A stretch of 64,000 nt of DNA from Ottowia thiooxydans DSM 14619. Its GTDB lineage: Bacteria; Pseudomonadota; Gammaproteobacteria; Burkholderiales; Burkholderiaceae_C. The notes under the pieces were generated by a model. That model was not told the DNA's origin and made no database searches. It was given only the letters and a program-made list of their open reading frames with translations. This document shows, one piece after another, positions 1 through 7,848 of the stretch. Position numbers and translations under genes: made by a program. The DNA lies in NCBI RefSeq assembly GCF_000422885.1, contig NZ_AUGX01000033.1:1-64000 (forward strand), written 5' to 3'. Every line of letters starts with the position of its first letter. Within the stretch, counting starts at the first letter, position 1.

Positions 1-27
1 GTAAGCGGTCAATAAACCCCGCCCTTG
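1..27 (+). repeat. IS66 terminal inverted repeat, left
   Basis: Begins GTAAGCGGTCAATAAACCCC and continues to position 27. It is the exact reverse complement of 2481-2507. It marks the end of the element on the tnpC side. Confidence 0.95.
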
Positions 28-58
28 TGCTGTTTGAGGGATGTGTACCGTGCGCGGT

Positions 59-1642
59 TCACGGTGCGCCGAGGACGATGTTCCAAGGCAGAAGGGCTTC
101 ATAGTCATCGACGGTCTGGGCCAATGGAAGCTTCTTGAACAGCGCGGCGAGGTAACGGGAGGGCTCAATGTTGTTGGCCTTGGCCGTCTCGATGAGCGAG
201 TACAGATTGGCGCTGGCATTGGCGCCCCCCACCGTGTCGGCGAACAACCAGGAGCGCCGCCCCACCACGAAGGGCCGGATGGCGTTCTCCACCGGGTTGG
301 AATCGAGTGGCCAGGCGCCGTTGTCCAGGAACCGAATGAGCTTGGGCCACTGCCCGTGCAAGTAGTGCAGTGCCTCGCCCAGCAGACTTGAGGGAGTCAC
401 GCTGTGCAAGTTCGCGAGAAGCAAGCGTTCGATCTCTCGCACGACAGGGGCGCTGTAGCGCGAGCGCAGGCGTAACCGACGTGCAGGCTTCCAATCCCGG
501 GCCAGTGACTCCGCCCGGTATAGCTTGCCGATGAGTTGCACGAAACGGGTGGCAACCTGATCGGGCGAACGCGCCGCCTTCGGTATGGCCTCCTCTGCCT
601 TGATGAAAGGTCGACGTGCGTGCACCCAACACCCCAGATGCGTCAATCCATGGTCTGCGGCGATGCCGTCATAGACTTGGTAACCATCGCTCACGAGCGT
701 GGTTCCAGGCCGGATACCCGCATACAGCTTCTTGGCATGCACCTCACCTCGGCCTGGGGCATAGGCGAACAGCCGCACCGGTGGCCCGGTGCCGGGGCCA
801 TTCATCTGCGCCCACATGTAGCTTTTGGTCTGCGCCTTGCGACCGGGCTCCTTGAGCACCTGGACCGTGGTCTCGTCGCCATAGATCAGGTCCGAGTCGA
901 GCAGGTGGTCGCGCAGCAGATTGATCACGGGTTGCACGGCCTGGCCGATGCGCACAACGCCGGCGGCCAGGGTGTTGCTCGCGATATCGCCGCCAAAGCG
1001 GCGCAGCAACGCGGCCGTGCGGTACAGCGGCATGCCGAACTGGTACTTGCCGGTGATGACCCAGGCCTGCGCAGCTTCAGTGAGTAGCCCGCGCGGGATG
1101 ACGCGCGCCGGCGTCGGTGCGACCTTCAAACTCTGATCGCAGCAAGGACAGGCGTACTTGATACGGTGGTGCTGCAGAACGCGCACCTGTTCGGGGATGA
1201 CGTCGAGTTGCTCACTGACCTCCGCGCCAATCTCCACCAGCGTGTGCCCATCATGGGCGCACACGCGCTCGGCCTCGGGCAACTCGTGACGCACGACCTC
1301 ACGTGGCAGTGCGGGGTCCAGCGGCTTGCGCCCACGCTTCTTGCGCTGGTGGCCTGCCACCGGTGTCGATGCCTCTTCATCGGTCTGTGCCGGCAGCGTC
1401 TGCACGGTGGGCGCGAGTGCCTCGGCCTCGTTGAGAAACAAGTCCTTCTGGTCGGTGCTGCGCGCCTCACTCTTGGCGGCGAACAGTTGGCGTTGAAACG
1501 CTTTGAGCCGCTCCAGCGCCAAATCCCGCTCGGTGGTGGCCACCCGCAGCGCGCCGGCAAGCGCATCACGTTCGGCGATGAGGGCGCTCAGTTCTTCAGC
1601 GGTGATGGAGACAAGCGATGACACGCCAACTTGGATCTGCAT
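59..1642 (-). CDS. tnpC: IS66 family transposase TnpC (DDE enzyme)
   Basis: Catalyses cut and strand transfer of the element. At 527 residues it is full length for the family. The N-terminal 15-60 region is a leucine-rich coiled coil of the expected type. It is followed by a basic KKRGRKPLDP stretch near 101-110 and a CPCC zinc-finger-like motif near 165-168. The catalytic residues are visible as D256 in GDETTV, D319 in LVSDG (followed by the conserved CWVHARR) and E452 in SNPVENAIRP. The C-terminus has the usual ETAKANNIEPSRYL segment. It starts 28 bases after the end of tnpB, so it belongs to the same transcript. No frameshift or missing catalytic residue is seen, so the transposase is probably functional. 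Confidence 0.95.
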   Translation of the reverse strand: MQIQVGVSSLVSITAEELSALIAERDALAGALRVATTERDLALERLKAFQRQLFAAKSEARSTDQKDLFLNEAEALAPTVQTLPAQTDEEASTPVAGHQRKKRGRKPLDPALPREVVRHELPEAERVCAHDGHTLVEIGAEVSEQLDVIPEQVRVLQHHRIKYACPCCDQSLKVAPTPARVIPRGLLTEAAQAWVITGKYQFGMPLYRTAALLRRFGGDIASNTLAAGVVRIGQAVQPVINLLRDHLLDSDLIYGDETTVQVLKEPGRKAQTKSYMWAQMNGPGTGPPVRLFAYAPGRGEVHAKKLYAGIRPGTTLVSDGYQVYDGIAADHGLTHLGCWVHARRPFIKAEEAIPKAARSPDQVATRFVQLIGKLYRAESLARDWKPARRLRLRSRYSAPVVREIERLLLANLHSVTPSSLLGEALHYLHGQWPKLIRFLDNGAWPLDSNPVENAIRPFVVGRRSWLFADTVGGANASANLYSLIETAKANNIEPSRYLAALFKKLPLAQTVDDYEALLPWNIVLGAP

Positions 1643-1670
1643 GCCCCATCATCGTTCCTTCACCATTGGG

Positions 1671-2000
1671 TCAAGCCACGCTGGTGTAGCGCAGATGGGG
1701 GTGGCGTTGCACCACCTCGATGTCGATGCCCTCCAGCAGCCAGTGCAACTGCTCGATGGTCAGCGTGGGCACGGCCTGTGCCGATGGCCAGATGAACCGG
1801 TCCTTCTCCAGCCGCTTGAGCAACAGCCAAAAGCCGTTGCGCTCCCACCCCAGAATCTTGATACGGTCGCGCCGACGGTTGCTGAACACATACACGCACG
1901 AGGCAAACGGATTCAGACCGAGCGCCTGCTCCACCAACACAGCCAGGCCATTGATGTTGAGCCGAAAGTCCACCGGTTCGCGGTGCAGGTAGACCTTCAT
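1671..2000 (-). CDS. tnpB: IS66 family accessory protein TnpB (Orf2-like)
   Basis: Small accessory protein required by many IS66 elements; its molecular role is not firmly settled. I place the start at the ATG whose bases overlap the tnpA stop as ATGA (1997-2000), giving 109 residues beginning MKVYLHREPVDFR. An ATG seven codons upstream would also be open but would lie deeper inside tnpA. The conserved core FSNRRRDRIKILGWERNGFWLLLKRLE of IS66 TnpB is present (positions about 39-65 of the product). The ATGA overlap indicates translational coupling to tnpA, as known for IS66 elements such as IS679. Confidence 0.92.
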   Translation of the reverse strand: MKVYLHREPVDFRLNINGLAVLVEQALGLNPFASCVYVFSNRRRDRIKILGWERNGFWLLLKRLEKDRFIWPSAQAVPTLTIEQLHWLLEGIDIEVVQRHPHLRYTSVA

Positions 2001-2422
2001 GCCTTCGTCAAAGCGGAACACCGCAAGCTCCCCAAGACTCGAATCACTTCGCCAACGTTGCTCAGGTCCAGACCACGCATGTCGATCACCACGCCATTGG
2101 GCAAACGTGCCTGCATGTCCATCACAGGCGCAGGCGCAGGCATCGATACCGGTGGCAATGCAACTGGCACAAACGCCGCCGCCGTTGGGGCCACGTTGGC
2201 CACCGAATGCCGCGCACGGGCATCGCGTTCATGTTCACGAAGCCAGCGGCTGACCTGGTTGGCATTCACGCCGCACTCCCGCGCAAGGCGAGAAACTGAT
2301 GCTCCTGGCTGTCGACACAAGGCCACCAGCTCAGCCTTCGCCCCTTCGTCGTACACGCTGCGCCCGTCGCTCTTGCGTCCCACCACCAGTCGGCGCCTGA
2401 GCTCACTCAATTCGTCTGTCAT
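1997..2422 (-). CDS. tnpA: IS66 family protein TnpA (Orf1-like, HTH)
   Basis: First gene of the element, 141 residues. A helix-turn-helix typical of IS66/IS3 first ORFs spans about residues 40-62 (ASVSRLARECGVNANQVSRW). A proline/alanine-rich linker follows, then a short C-terminal domain with PNGVVIDMRGLDLSNVGEVI. It is thought to assist TnpC in recognising the element ends. Its stop overlaps the tnpB start (ATGA). A perfect 12-bp inverted repeat ends on the base just before its start codon (see 2423-2456). Confidence 0.92.
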   Translation of the reverse strand: MTDELSELRRRLVVGRKSDGRSVYDEGAKAELVALCRQPGASVSRLARECGVNANQVSRWLREHERDARARHSVANVAPTAAAFVPVALPPVSMPAPAPVMDMQARLPNGVVIDMRGLDLSNVGEVIRVLGSLRCSALTKA

Positions 2423-2456
2423 CTACGTTCCCACGTTGGTCTATGTGGGAACGTAG
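2423..2456 (-). promoter_or_regulatory. Perfect hairpin abutting the tnpA start codon
   Basis: CTACGTTCCCAC (2423-2434) and GTGGGAACGTAG (2445-2456) are exact reverse complements separated by 10 bases, and the stem ends one base before the tnpA ATG (2422-2420). The likely Shine-Dalgarno GGGA lies inside the arm next to the start, so a transcript containing both arms should hide it. This resembles how IS10 and IS50 block translation from read-through transcripts. The role here is inferred. Confidence 0.6.
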
Positions 2457-2480
2457 GCTCTCAGGTCACAAGCCTCTGTT

Positions 2481-2507
2481 CAAGGGCGGGGTTTATTGAC
2501 CGCTTAC
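2481..2507 (+). repeat. IS66 terminal inverted repeat, right
   Basis: Ends GGTTTATTGACCGCTTAC and is the exact reverse complement of 1-27. It marks the end of the element on the tnpA side and joins directly to the interrupted DCC-family gene. Confidence 0.95.
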
Positions 2508-2789
2508 GATGCGCAAGGGCAGATTTTCATTGGCGTTGAGTGCCTCACTCGCGCTTATGAGGGCGTTGGCTGGGCGTGGGTGCATCGTTTCTTCAATTTG
2601 CCCGTGGTGCGCCCGCTGGCGAACAGCCTCTACCCCGTGGTCGCGCGCAATCGCTACCGCATGCCACAGTGGCCTATCGCGTGGATTTTTGAATCTGCTG
2701 CGCGTCGAGCTGCTGAACGCGCTGCACGACGCAGTGCACGATGCACTCAGGAGCACTGTGAACTGGACGATCACGATATCCGGAGCTGA
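2508..2789 (+). pseudogene. DCC-family thiol-disulfide oxidoreductase, 5' part lost to IS66
   Basis: The frame reads DAQGQIFIGVECLTRAYEGV, then VVRPLANSLYPVVARNRYRMP. I recognise this as the C-terminal two thirds of a DCC (DUF393) protein; complete members start with a YDGxCPxC redox motif about 50 residues earlier. That N-terminus is not in the window and is presumably on the far side of the IS element. An in-frame ATG inside the terminal repeat could in principle restart translation, but the product would lack the redox cysteines. It heads a gene set (SDR, DoxX-like, DUF2269) often seen next to DCC genes in Comamonadaceae. Confidence 0.75.
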
Positions 2790-2809
2790 ACCTGCTTGAA
2801 AGAGCCATC

Positions 2810-3712
2810 ATGCCAAACACCTCCACGTCTCCCGCCTCATCCCGCACGGTACTGCTGTGCGGCGCGCAGGGCTTCATTGGACGGGCGTTAGCCCAAAGCC
2901 TGAAAACGCAAGGTTGGTGCGTACGCTCCGCCAGCCGCAGCAGCCAACCTCCGCTGGATTATGCAAACCTGCGTACCGCAAGCGATTGGTTGCCCCACCT
3001 GCAAGGGATAGACGCGGTGATCAATGCCGTGGGACATCTGCGCGGCAGCACCCAGGCACCACTGGAGAGCATTCACGCCCAGGCGCCGATGGCCTTGTTC
3101 AAGGCTTGTGCGGAGTCAGGCATCCGCCGAGTGATGCAACTCTCAGCTTTGGGCATAGATGGCAATGAAACGGCCTATGCACGTACCAAGCGTGCCGCAG
3201 ACCAGCACCTGCAAGCCTTGACTGCGGCTGGGCAGCTTGATGGCGTCATCGTGCGCCCCAGCATTGTGCTGGGTTTTGGCGGTGCTAGCACGCAGTTGTT
3301 CATGCGGCTCTCCCAATTGCCCGTACTCGCGCTGCCCCGGCCTATGTTCGAGCAACTGATCCAGCCGCTGTTTGTAGGAGACCTGACGCAAGCCATGGTT
3401 CGACTGCTGGAATCTGGTCATACCGGAACAGTGGAACTGGGCGGACAGCAAAAGCTAAGTATGGCTGCGATGATTGCCGCTCTGCGGCTTCAGCGCGGCC
3501 TGAGGTCTGCGCTAGTGGGCACCCTGCCCGATTGGATAAGCCACGCGAGCGCCCGGCTCGGCGATGCCATACCGGTATCTCCCTGGTGCAGCGCATCCCT
3601 TGTTCTGACCTCTCATGACAACTGCTGCAATCCGGCATTGCTTCGCACCTGGCTGGGGCGTGATCCAGTGGCTATAGAGCAAATGCTGAGACATATCAAA
3701 GCGCATCACTAA
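2810..3712 (+). CDS. SDR/NAD(P)-binding Rossmann protein (atypical SDR, NDUFA9/NmrA-like)
   Basis: A 300-residue nucleotide-binding protein of the atypical short-chain dehydrogenase type. The glycine-rich loop GAQGFIG is at residues 18-24, followed by a basic SRSSQ stretch that could favour NADP. The segment SALGIDGNETAYARTKRAAD (near 112-131) holds a Y-x3-K pair in the usual catalytic position. The substrate is not evident. It starts 20 bases after the broken DCC gene and is followed by two membrane-protein genes, so it probably belongs to a redox or envelope-related operon. The IS66 insertion upstream may have cut it off from its promoter, or supplied a new one. Confidence 0.8.
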   Translation: MPNTSTSPASSRTVLLCGAQGFIGRALAQSLKTQGWCVRSASRSSQPPLDYANLRTASDWLPHLQGIDAVINAVGHLRGSTQAPLESIHAQAPMALFKACAESGIRRVMQLSALGIDGNETAYARTKRAADQHLQALTAAGQLDGVIVRPSIVLGFGGASTQLFMRLSQLPVLALPRPMFEQLIQPLFVGDLTQAMVRLLESGHTGTVELGGQQKLSMAAMIAALRLQRGLRSALVGTLPDWISHASARLGDAIPVSPWCSASLVLTSHDNCCNPALLRTWLGRDPVAIEQMLRHIKAHH

Positions 3713-3755
3713 GCGAATACCGAATCGTCAAACGCCAAACGTGACGGAGTCCATC

Positions 3756-4217
3756 ATGAATCACGACATACTTGGAAATGGAGATGCAGGCCAGACACGA
3801 CCCGCAGAGATGAACAGCCGTCTGGCTCACAGCATGGGAAGCGGCTTGCCACCTTCTCTGCGCTGGCTGCATTGGAGTCTGGTGTTCGTATGGCTGCTTA
3901 CTGCGGTGGTCAGCGTGCACCAATGGCAAGGGCAAAGCAGCGAGTTGCTGCTTGCTGCGGGCATTCCGGTGGGACGTTTGCAGGACTGGTTGATTGGCGG
4001 AGGCGCCGCAATGGATCTTCTGATCGGCCTCTGGCTCTGGCTGCGTCCATCCCGAATGGCCTATGCCGTAGCCCTCGCCGGCATGGCGATCATGACCCTG
4101 ATGGCGACCGCCATCTTGCCCAGCCTTTGGTTGCATCCGCTGGGGCCTCTGAGTAAGAACCTGCCCATCGCCGCCGCGCTGCTGATGCTGATGCAACCCA
4201 CACACGAGAGAAAGTAA
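3756..4217 (+). CDS. DoxX-like family membrane protein
   Basis: A 153-residue integral membrane protein with about four hydrophobic segments (RWLHWSLVFVWLLTAV; DWLIGGGAAMDLLIGLWLWL; MAYAVALAGMAIMTLMATA; NLPIAAALLMLM). The ending WLHPLGPLSKNLPI is typical of DoxX-like proteins that accompany SDR and DUF2269 genes. I chose the ATG at 3756 because GGAG at 3746-3749 is spaced six bases from it; a GTG 15 bases upstream overlaps that ribosome site. Function is unknown beyond membrane localisation. Confidence 0.8.
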   Translation: MNHDILGNGDAGQTRPAEMNSRLAHSMGSGLPPSLRWLHWSLVFVWLLTAVVSVHQWQGQSSELLLAAGIPVGRLQDWLIGGGAAMDLLIGLWLWLRPSRMAYAVALAGMAIMTLMATAILPSLWLHPLGPLSKNLPIAAALLMLMQPTHERK

Positions 4218-4223
4218 TCTGCA

Positions 4224-4700
4224 ATGAACACCTATCTTCTCCTCAAGACCGTTCACATTCTCTCCAGCGTGCTGTTGGTGGGAACCGGCTTCGGCTCGGC
4301 CTTTTACATGTTCTTTGCCAACCGCAGCGGCTCCGTGCAGGCTCAAGCTGTCGTAAGCCGCCTGGTTGTGCGCGCTGACTGGTGGTTCACCACTCCGGCC
4401 ATGATCATTCAGCCCTTGTCTGGATTCGCGATGATGTACATGGCCGGCTGGCCTTGGCACACTCCGTGGCTGCTGCTTTCAATGGCCCTGTATCTTTTCG
4501 CGGGCACATGCTGGGTGCCTGTTGTGTTGATGCAAATTCGGATGGCCCGGATTGCAGGCACGGCTGCCGCACAAAACACGCCAATGCCTCCAGCCTATTT
4601 GCAGCTTGCACGCAGGTGGGAGATTCTGGGCTACCCCGCGTTTATTGCGATGATGGCTTTATACGCGCTGATGGTGAACAAACCTGCGCTGTGGGGTTAA
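4224..4700 (+). CDS. DUF2269 family integral membrane protein
   Basis: A 158-residue predicted inner-membrane protein starting MNTYLLLKTVHILSSVLLVGTG, which I recognise as DUF2269. Four hydrophobic segments are evident, with conserved H12 and the WWFTTPAMIIQPLSG motif near 54-68. It lies six bases after the DoxX-like gene and is surely co-transcribed. DUF2269 proteins have no established biochemical role; the constant company of DoxX-like, SDR and DCC proteins suggests a shared membrane redox function, which is inference. Confidence 0.82.
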   Translation: MNTYLLLKTVHILSSVLLVGTGFGSAFYMFFANRSGSVQAQAVVSRLVVRADWWFTTPAMIIQPLSGFAMMYMAGWPWHTPWLLLSMALYLFAGTCWVPVVLMQIRMARIAGTAAAQNTPMPPAYLQLARRWEILGYPAFIAMMALYALMVNKPALWG

Positions 4701-4798
4701 AAATACTGGTCGCAAGGGCGCCTCGACCGAGCTCCCGCAGCCTCCTCCTGGTCCGAGCTCTCAAGCCTACGTTCAATTCACGTCCACGAACTCCAAGC

Positions 4799-5905
4799 TC
4801 AGCTCACCCACCCAAGCTGTGACAAAAACTCATCCCGTCCCATCACGCCCAACCGGTTGTAGAGCTGCCTGCGGTGGTAAACGACAGTGTTGATACTGAT
4901 GTCCATGCGAGCGGCGATCTGCGGTTCGGACATACCATATGCCAGCCACCAGGCCAGCTCGTGCTGGCGCTGGGGCAGGCGCAACCTCTTCAGTGCCTGC
5001 AGCAGGCGCGTACCACGTGACACGCGTTGCGTGATGTGTATCGCCGCGGCATCATCCGCACCATGCGCGGCAGCCAGGCGCGTAGCCCTCAGCGAAAACC
5101 ATCCCTGACTATTGCGCAATTCAAGCTGCGGCGGCTGCAGTGTCGTGCTGTCTTGTGACACGAGCCTGCGCAGCAATCCTTGCAGCGCAGGAGGCAATTC
5201 GGCTCCGCGCCGCCAGCGCCAGCCAAAAGCCAGTGGCATCAGCGCTTCGGACTCAGGCGATATCCACAAAGGCTGGCCCTGCAGCGTGGCGATCAGCAGG
5301 CCTTGGGCATGCACTTCGCTGTCTTTGGCCTCGAGTTCGCTGGGCTGAAGGATGCCCGCCAGACTGGCTTCGAGCGGCGCTAGTGCGGCCACCTCTTCCT
5401 GCTCGAAAGGGCGTGAGCCCGTATGGCGGTAAAGGATGAGGGTACCAATGCCCCTGCCTTGCGGTGTGCGCAGCACCAAGCTAGCCCAGTGCGCCACATC
5501 TGCCGGACGCAGCAGTACGTTAAAAAAATCACTGCGCAGTAGCTCCGCATAGGGCACTCTCAGCAACTGTTCCAGTTGATGCGGGCCATGTTCATGGCGC
5601 ACAGCTTCGCCAAATTGGCGCAGGCTGCGTTGGAACAAGCGGTGCTCATCTCGCAACATGCGCGGGTCGAAGTAGTCCACCATCGCAGCCTGCAGAGCCG
5701 GGTTTTCCATATAGGTTTCCAGCGTGCCTTCGCCGCCGCCATCGACACCGGGATGAACGTAAGCGCCAGCGTCGAAGCCGATATATGGACGCAGGCTTTC
5801 CAGCAGAGGGACGATGTGATGCGGACCACCCCCGGCCAGACACGCCATCGAGTGCAGGCGTGCAAGTGCTTGGGGAAGAACGGAAAGCGCAGGCATGCGG
5901 CGCAT
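4799..5905 (-). CDS. LuxR-type transcriptional regulator (paralog 1)
   Basis: A 368-residue regulator with a C-terminal LuxR/GerE helix-turn-helix at about 305-360 (LPQRQHELAWWLAYGMSEPQ, then ARMDISINTVVYHRRQLYNR). The N-terminal 300 residues form a sensor-like region that I cannot assign to a named ligand domain. It is clearly paralogous along its whole length to the protein at 6509-7627. An ATG at 5896 aligns better with the paralog's start (MPA...), so the true N-terminus may be three residues shorter. It diverges from the small exported-protein gene at 6018, with a GC-rich dyad between them (5942-5961). Probably a local regulator of that gene and itself. Confidence 0.85.
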   Translation of the reverse strand: MRRMPALSVLPQALARLHSMACLAGGGPHHIVPLLESLRPYIGFDAGAYVHPGVDGGGEGTLETYMENPALQAAMVDYFDPRMLRDEHRLFQRSLRQFGEAVRHEHGPHQLEQLLRVPYAELLRSDFFNVLLRPADVAHWASLVLRTPQGRGIGTLILYRHTGSRPFEQEEVAALAPLEASLAGILQPSELEAKDSEVHAQGLLIATLQGQPLWISPESEALMPLAFGWRWRRGAELPPALQGLLRRLVSQDSTTLQPPQLELRNSQGWFSLRATRLAAAHGADDAAAIHITQRVSRGTRLLQALKRLRLPQRQHELAWWLAYGMSEPQIAARMDISINTVVYHRRQLYNRLGVMGRDEFLSQLGWVS

Positions 5906-5941
5906 CGTAATCCATTGTCACCCCCATGTTCCACCACGGCC

Positions 5942-5961
5942 TACCCCGGCCGGGTGGGGTA
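5942..5961. promoter_or_regulatory. GC-rich dyad shared by both LuxR divergent regions (copy 1)
   Basis: TACCCCGGCCGGGTGGGGTA is an imperfect palindrome (six-base arms TACCCC/GGGGTA, central CCGG) lying 37 bases before the luxR start and 57 before the 6018 gene. A nearly identical sequence occurs at 7699-7718 in the equivalent position next to the paralogous regulator. The placement fits an operator, but no binding evidence exists. Confidence 0.55.
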
Positions 5962-6017
5962 CGAAATAGCATTGCCGGCTAGGCTGGTCGATTTCCAATC
6001 CTGAAGGCTTCTCCTCC

Positions 6018-6458
6018 ATGAATATCTCGGCTCTATCGCGTTCGCTTTTCATCCTGGTCAGTGCTGCGGGCCTCTTGATGGCGGGCCATGCCTGGGCTGC
6101 CAATGGCACGGACCCGGCTCGCTTTCGCCTTACCCCCGCCCTGCTCGAACGTATGAACGCGGTGGAAGCCGAGCTAAAACAATCTGGTGCGGCCAACAAA
6201 CAAAACGATGACAACGATGATGCCGACGCCGAATCAGTGCAGGACATCGCGCGCAAGCTAGATGCGCAACCGCACATACGCGCGGCACTGGCGCGACAAA
6301 AACTGTCCAGCACCGAATATGTCTCCGCGGGGCTCGCGGCTCTGCATGCCGGCATGTATTTAGCAGTGGAAAAGAGCGCTGACCCGCGGGCTGCAGCTTC
6401 CTTGACGCCCGAGCAGCGCGCGAATATCGAGGTGATGCGCGCCCGGCGCAAGAAGTAG
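6018..6458 (+). CDS. Small exported protein of unknown function
   Basis: A 146-residue protein with a clear Sec signal peptide (hydrophobic SLFILVSAAGLLMAGHAWAA, cleavage likely after AWA near residue 27). The mature part is charged and helix-prone, with an acid-rich NDDNDDADAES stretch near 63-73 and a terminal SLTPEQRANIEVMRARRKK. No enzyme motif is visible and I do not recognise the family. It is transcribed away from the LuxR-type gene at 4799-5905, and the shared dyad suggests control by that regulator. GAAGG at 6003-6007 is a plausible ribosome site. Confidence 0.7.
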   Translation: MNISALSRSLFILVSAAGLLMAGHAWAANGTDPARFRLTPALLERMNAVEAELKQSGAANKQNDDNDDADAESVQDIARKLDAQPHIRAALARQKLSSTEYVSAGLAALHAGMYLAVEKSADPRAAASLTPEQRANIEVMRARRKK

Positions 6459-6508
6459 CGCTACCGTGGCGGGCTAGGGCGTTGGGGAAAACGCCTTAGT
6501 GCCAATCG

Positions 6509-7627
6509 CTAGGTGTGCGGCTTGAGCATGCCCTGACGTAGCTTTCCAAGTAACTCTTGCCGTTGCATAACCCCTAGCCGGTTGTAAAGCTGGCGTCGAT
6601 GGTAGACCGCAGTGTGGATGCTGATGCCCATGCGCTGGGCGGTCTGGGTTTCTGACAATCCGCGTGCCAACCACCAGGCCAGTTCATGCTGGCGCTGGGG
6701 TAGATCCAGCGCCAGCAGCGCCGCAAGCAGGCGCGCTCCGCGCGCCACACGGCGGGTGATGTGCAGTGCCACCGCCTGGGGGCCGTGTGGGCTCTCTGCC
6801 GCGGCCATGCGCGTAGCGCGCACCGAAAACCATCCCTGCGGAGTTTGCAGTTCCAGGGCGGGCACTTCCAGGAGGTCCGTAGCGTCCAAGCGCCGTAGCA
6901 GTTCCAGCAACGCGGGGGGTAGCCCAGCGCCGTGCCGCCAGCGCCACCGCCAACCAAAGGCCATGACCAGCAGCGGCTCAGCCTCTGGCGATAGCCAAAG
7001 CGGATGACCTGCTGGCGTGACCACCAGCATGCCTTCACTATGGACTTCGTAGTGGTCCGAGTCGTACTCGCCGCTTTGCAGAATGCGCGCCAGGTGAGGC
7101 TCCAGTCGCGCCAGATGCGCCACGTCGTTCGGCGTGAACAAGGGCGACGCAGCCTCGCGGAACAAAAATAGCGTGCCCACACCCACCCCTTGCGGTGTGC
7201 GCAACGTCAGCTTCAGGTACTCCATGCCTTCACCGGGGCGAGCAACCACATTGAAGAAATCGCTGCGCTGAAATTCACGCATGGGCACCTGAATCAGTTC
7301 GCGAAGCAGCTTGGGACCGTATTCGTGCGCCACCGCGCCCGCCAGATCGTGCGAGCTGCGACCCAGTACCTCGCGCTCGCTTTGCAAGATGCGCGGATCG
7401 AAGCTCTCGGCCACCACATCCAGTAGCGGACCGTCTTGCACATACGCCGCCACCGCACCATCGCTGCCGGGGTAAAGCAAGCCGCCAAAGTCAAAGCGCA
7501 CGACTTGGCCCAACTCGGCCAGCAGCGGCTCGATGAGCCGCACGCCACCCACGTCAAGGCTGGCCATGCGATGCAGGCGTGCAAGTGCATGGCGATTGGG
7601 TTGGCGAGGCGAGCGTGAGGCAGGCAT
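6509..7627 (-). CDS. LuxR-type transcriptional regulator (paralog 2)
   Basis: A 372-residue paralog of the regulator at 4799-5905. It has the same layout: about 300 residues of unassigned N-terminal sensor region with shared landmarks (ALARLHRMASL near the start, FQRSDFFNV, LRTPQGVGVGTLFLFR). A C-terminal LuxR HTH follows at about 310-362 (LPQRQHELAWWLARGLSETQ, MGISIHTAVYHRRQLYNRLG). It diverges from the large kelch-repeat gene at 7849, with the second copy of the GC-rich dyad between them. The two regulator/exported-gene pairs look like the result of duplication of the regulator rather than of the targets, which are unrelated. Confidence 0.85.
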   Translation of the reverse strand: MPASRSPRQPNRHALARLHRMASLDVGGVRLIEPLLAELGQVVRFDFGGLLYPGSDGAVAAYVQDGPLLDVVAESFDPRILQSEREVLGRSSHDLAGAVAHEYGPKLLRELIQVPMREFQRSDFFNVVARPGEGMEYLKLTLRTPQGVGVGTLFLFREAASPLFTPNDVAHLARLEPHLARILQSGEYDSDHYEVHSEGMLVVTPAGHPLWLSPEAEPLLVMAFGWRWRWRHGAGLPPALLELLRRLDATDLLEVPALELQTPQGWFSVRATRMAAAESPHGPQAVALHITRRVARGARLLAALLALDLPQRQHELAWWLARGLSETQTAQRMGISIHTAVYHRRQLYNRLGVMQRQELLGKLRQGMLKPHT

Positions 7628-7698
7628 GGCCGAAATCTAAAAGCTGCTTCTGCTCGCGTCAACGCGGCTTCTACAGCTTGCAGACCCTGTGCAACACC

Positions 7699-7718
7699 TA
7701 CCCCGCCCGGGTGGGGCG
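7699..7718. promoter_or_regulatory. GC-rich dyad shared by both LuxR divergent regions (copy 2)
   Basis: TACCCCGCCCGGGTGGGGCG matches the site at 5942-5961 in 17 of 20 bases, including TACCCCG, CCGGG and TGGGG. It lies 72 bases before the luxR start and about 130 before the kelch-protein start. Confidence 0.55.
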
Positions 7719-7848
7719 CACGCGGGCAATCGTGGGTACCTTGTGCGCCGGGCATTTGATTCATGCCATTTTTACTACTTAGTAGATAGCTTCAAGCACT
7801 TTACAGATGAGCGCTAGAGGCCAATTTCATTCAGAAAATGTTCTCACC

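Larger units (their letters stand above)
1..2507 (-). mobile_element. IS66-family insertion sequence, complete
   Basis: A full IS66-type element bounded by perfect 27-bp terminal inverted repeats (1-27 and 2481-2507). It carries the three genes typical of the family in the order tnpA-tnpB-tnpC, all read on the minus strand, and all three are open, so the element may be active. It sits inside a DCC-family gene whose 3' remainder resumes at 2508. IS66 elements usually duplicate 8 bp of target. The right flank begins GATGCGCA, but the left flank lies outside the window, so the duplication cannot be checked. The window edge falls exactly on the element's first base. Confidence 0.95.

Noticed and set aside
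536-1087. Open frame on the plus strand inside the IS66 transposase gene
   Set aside because: Antisense to tnpC, which has complete DDE motifs; the frame has no recognisable family feature.
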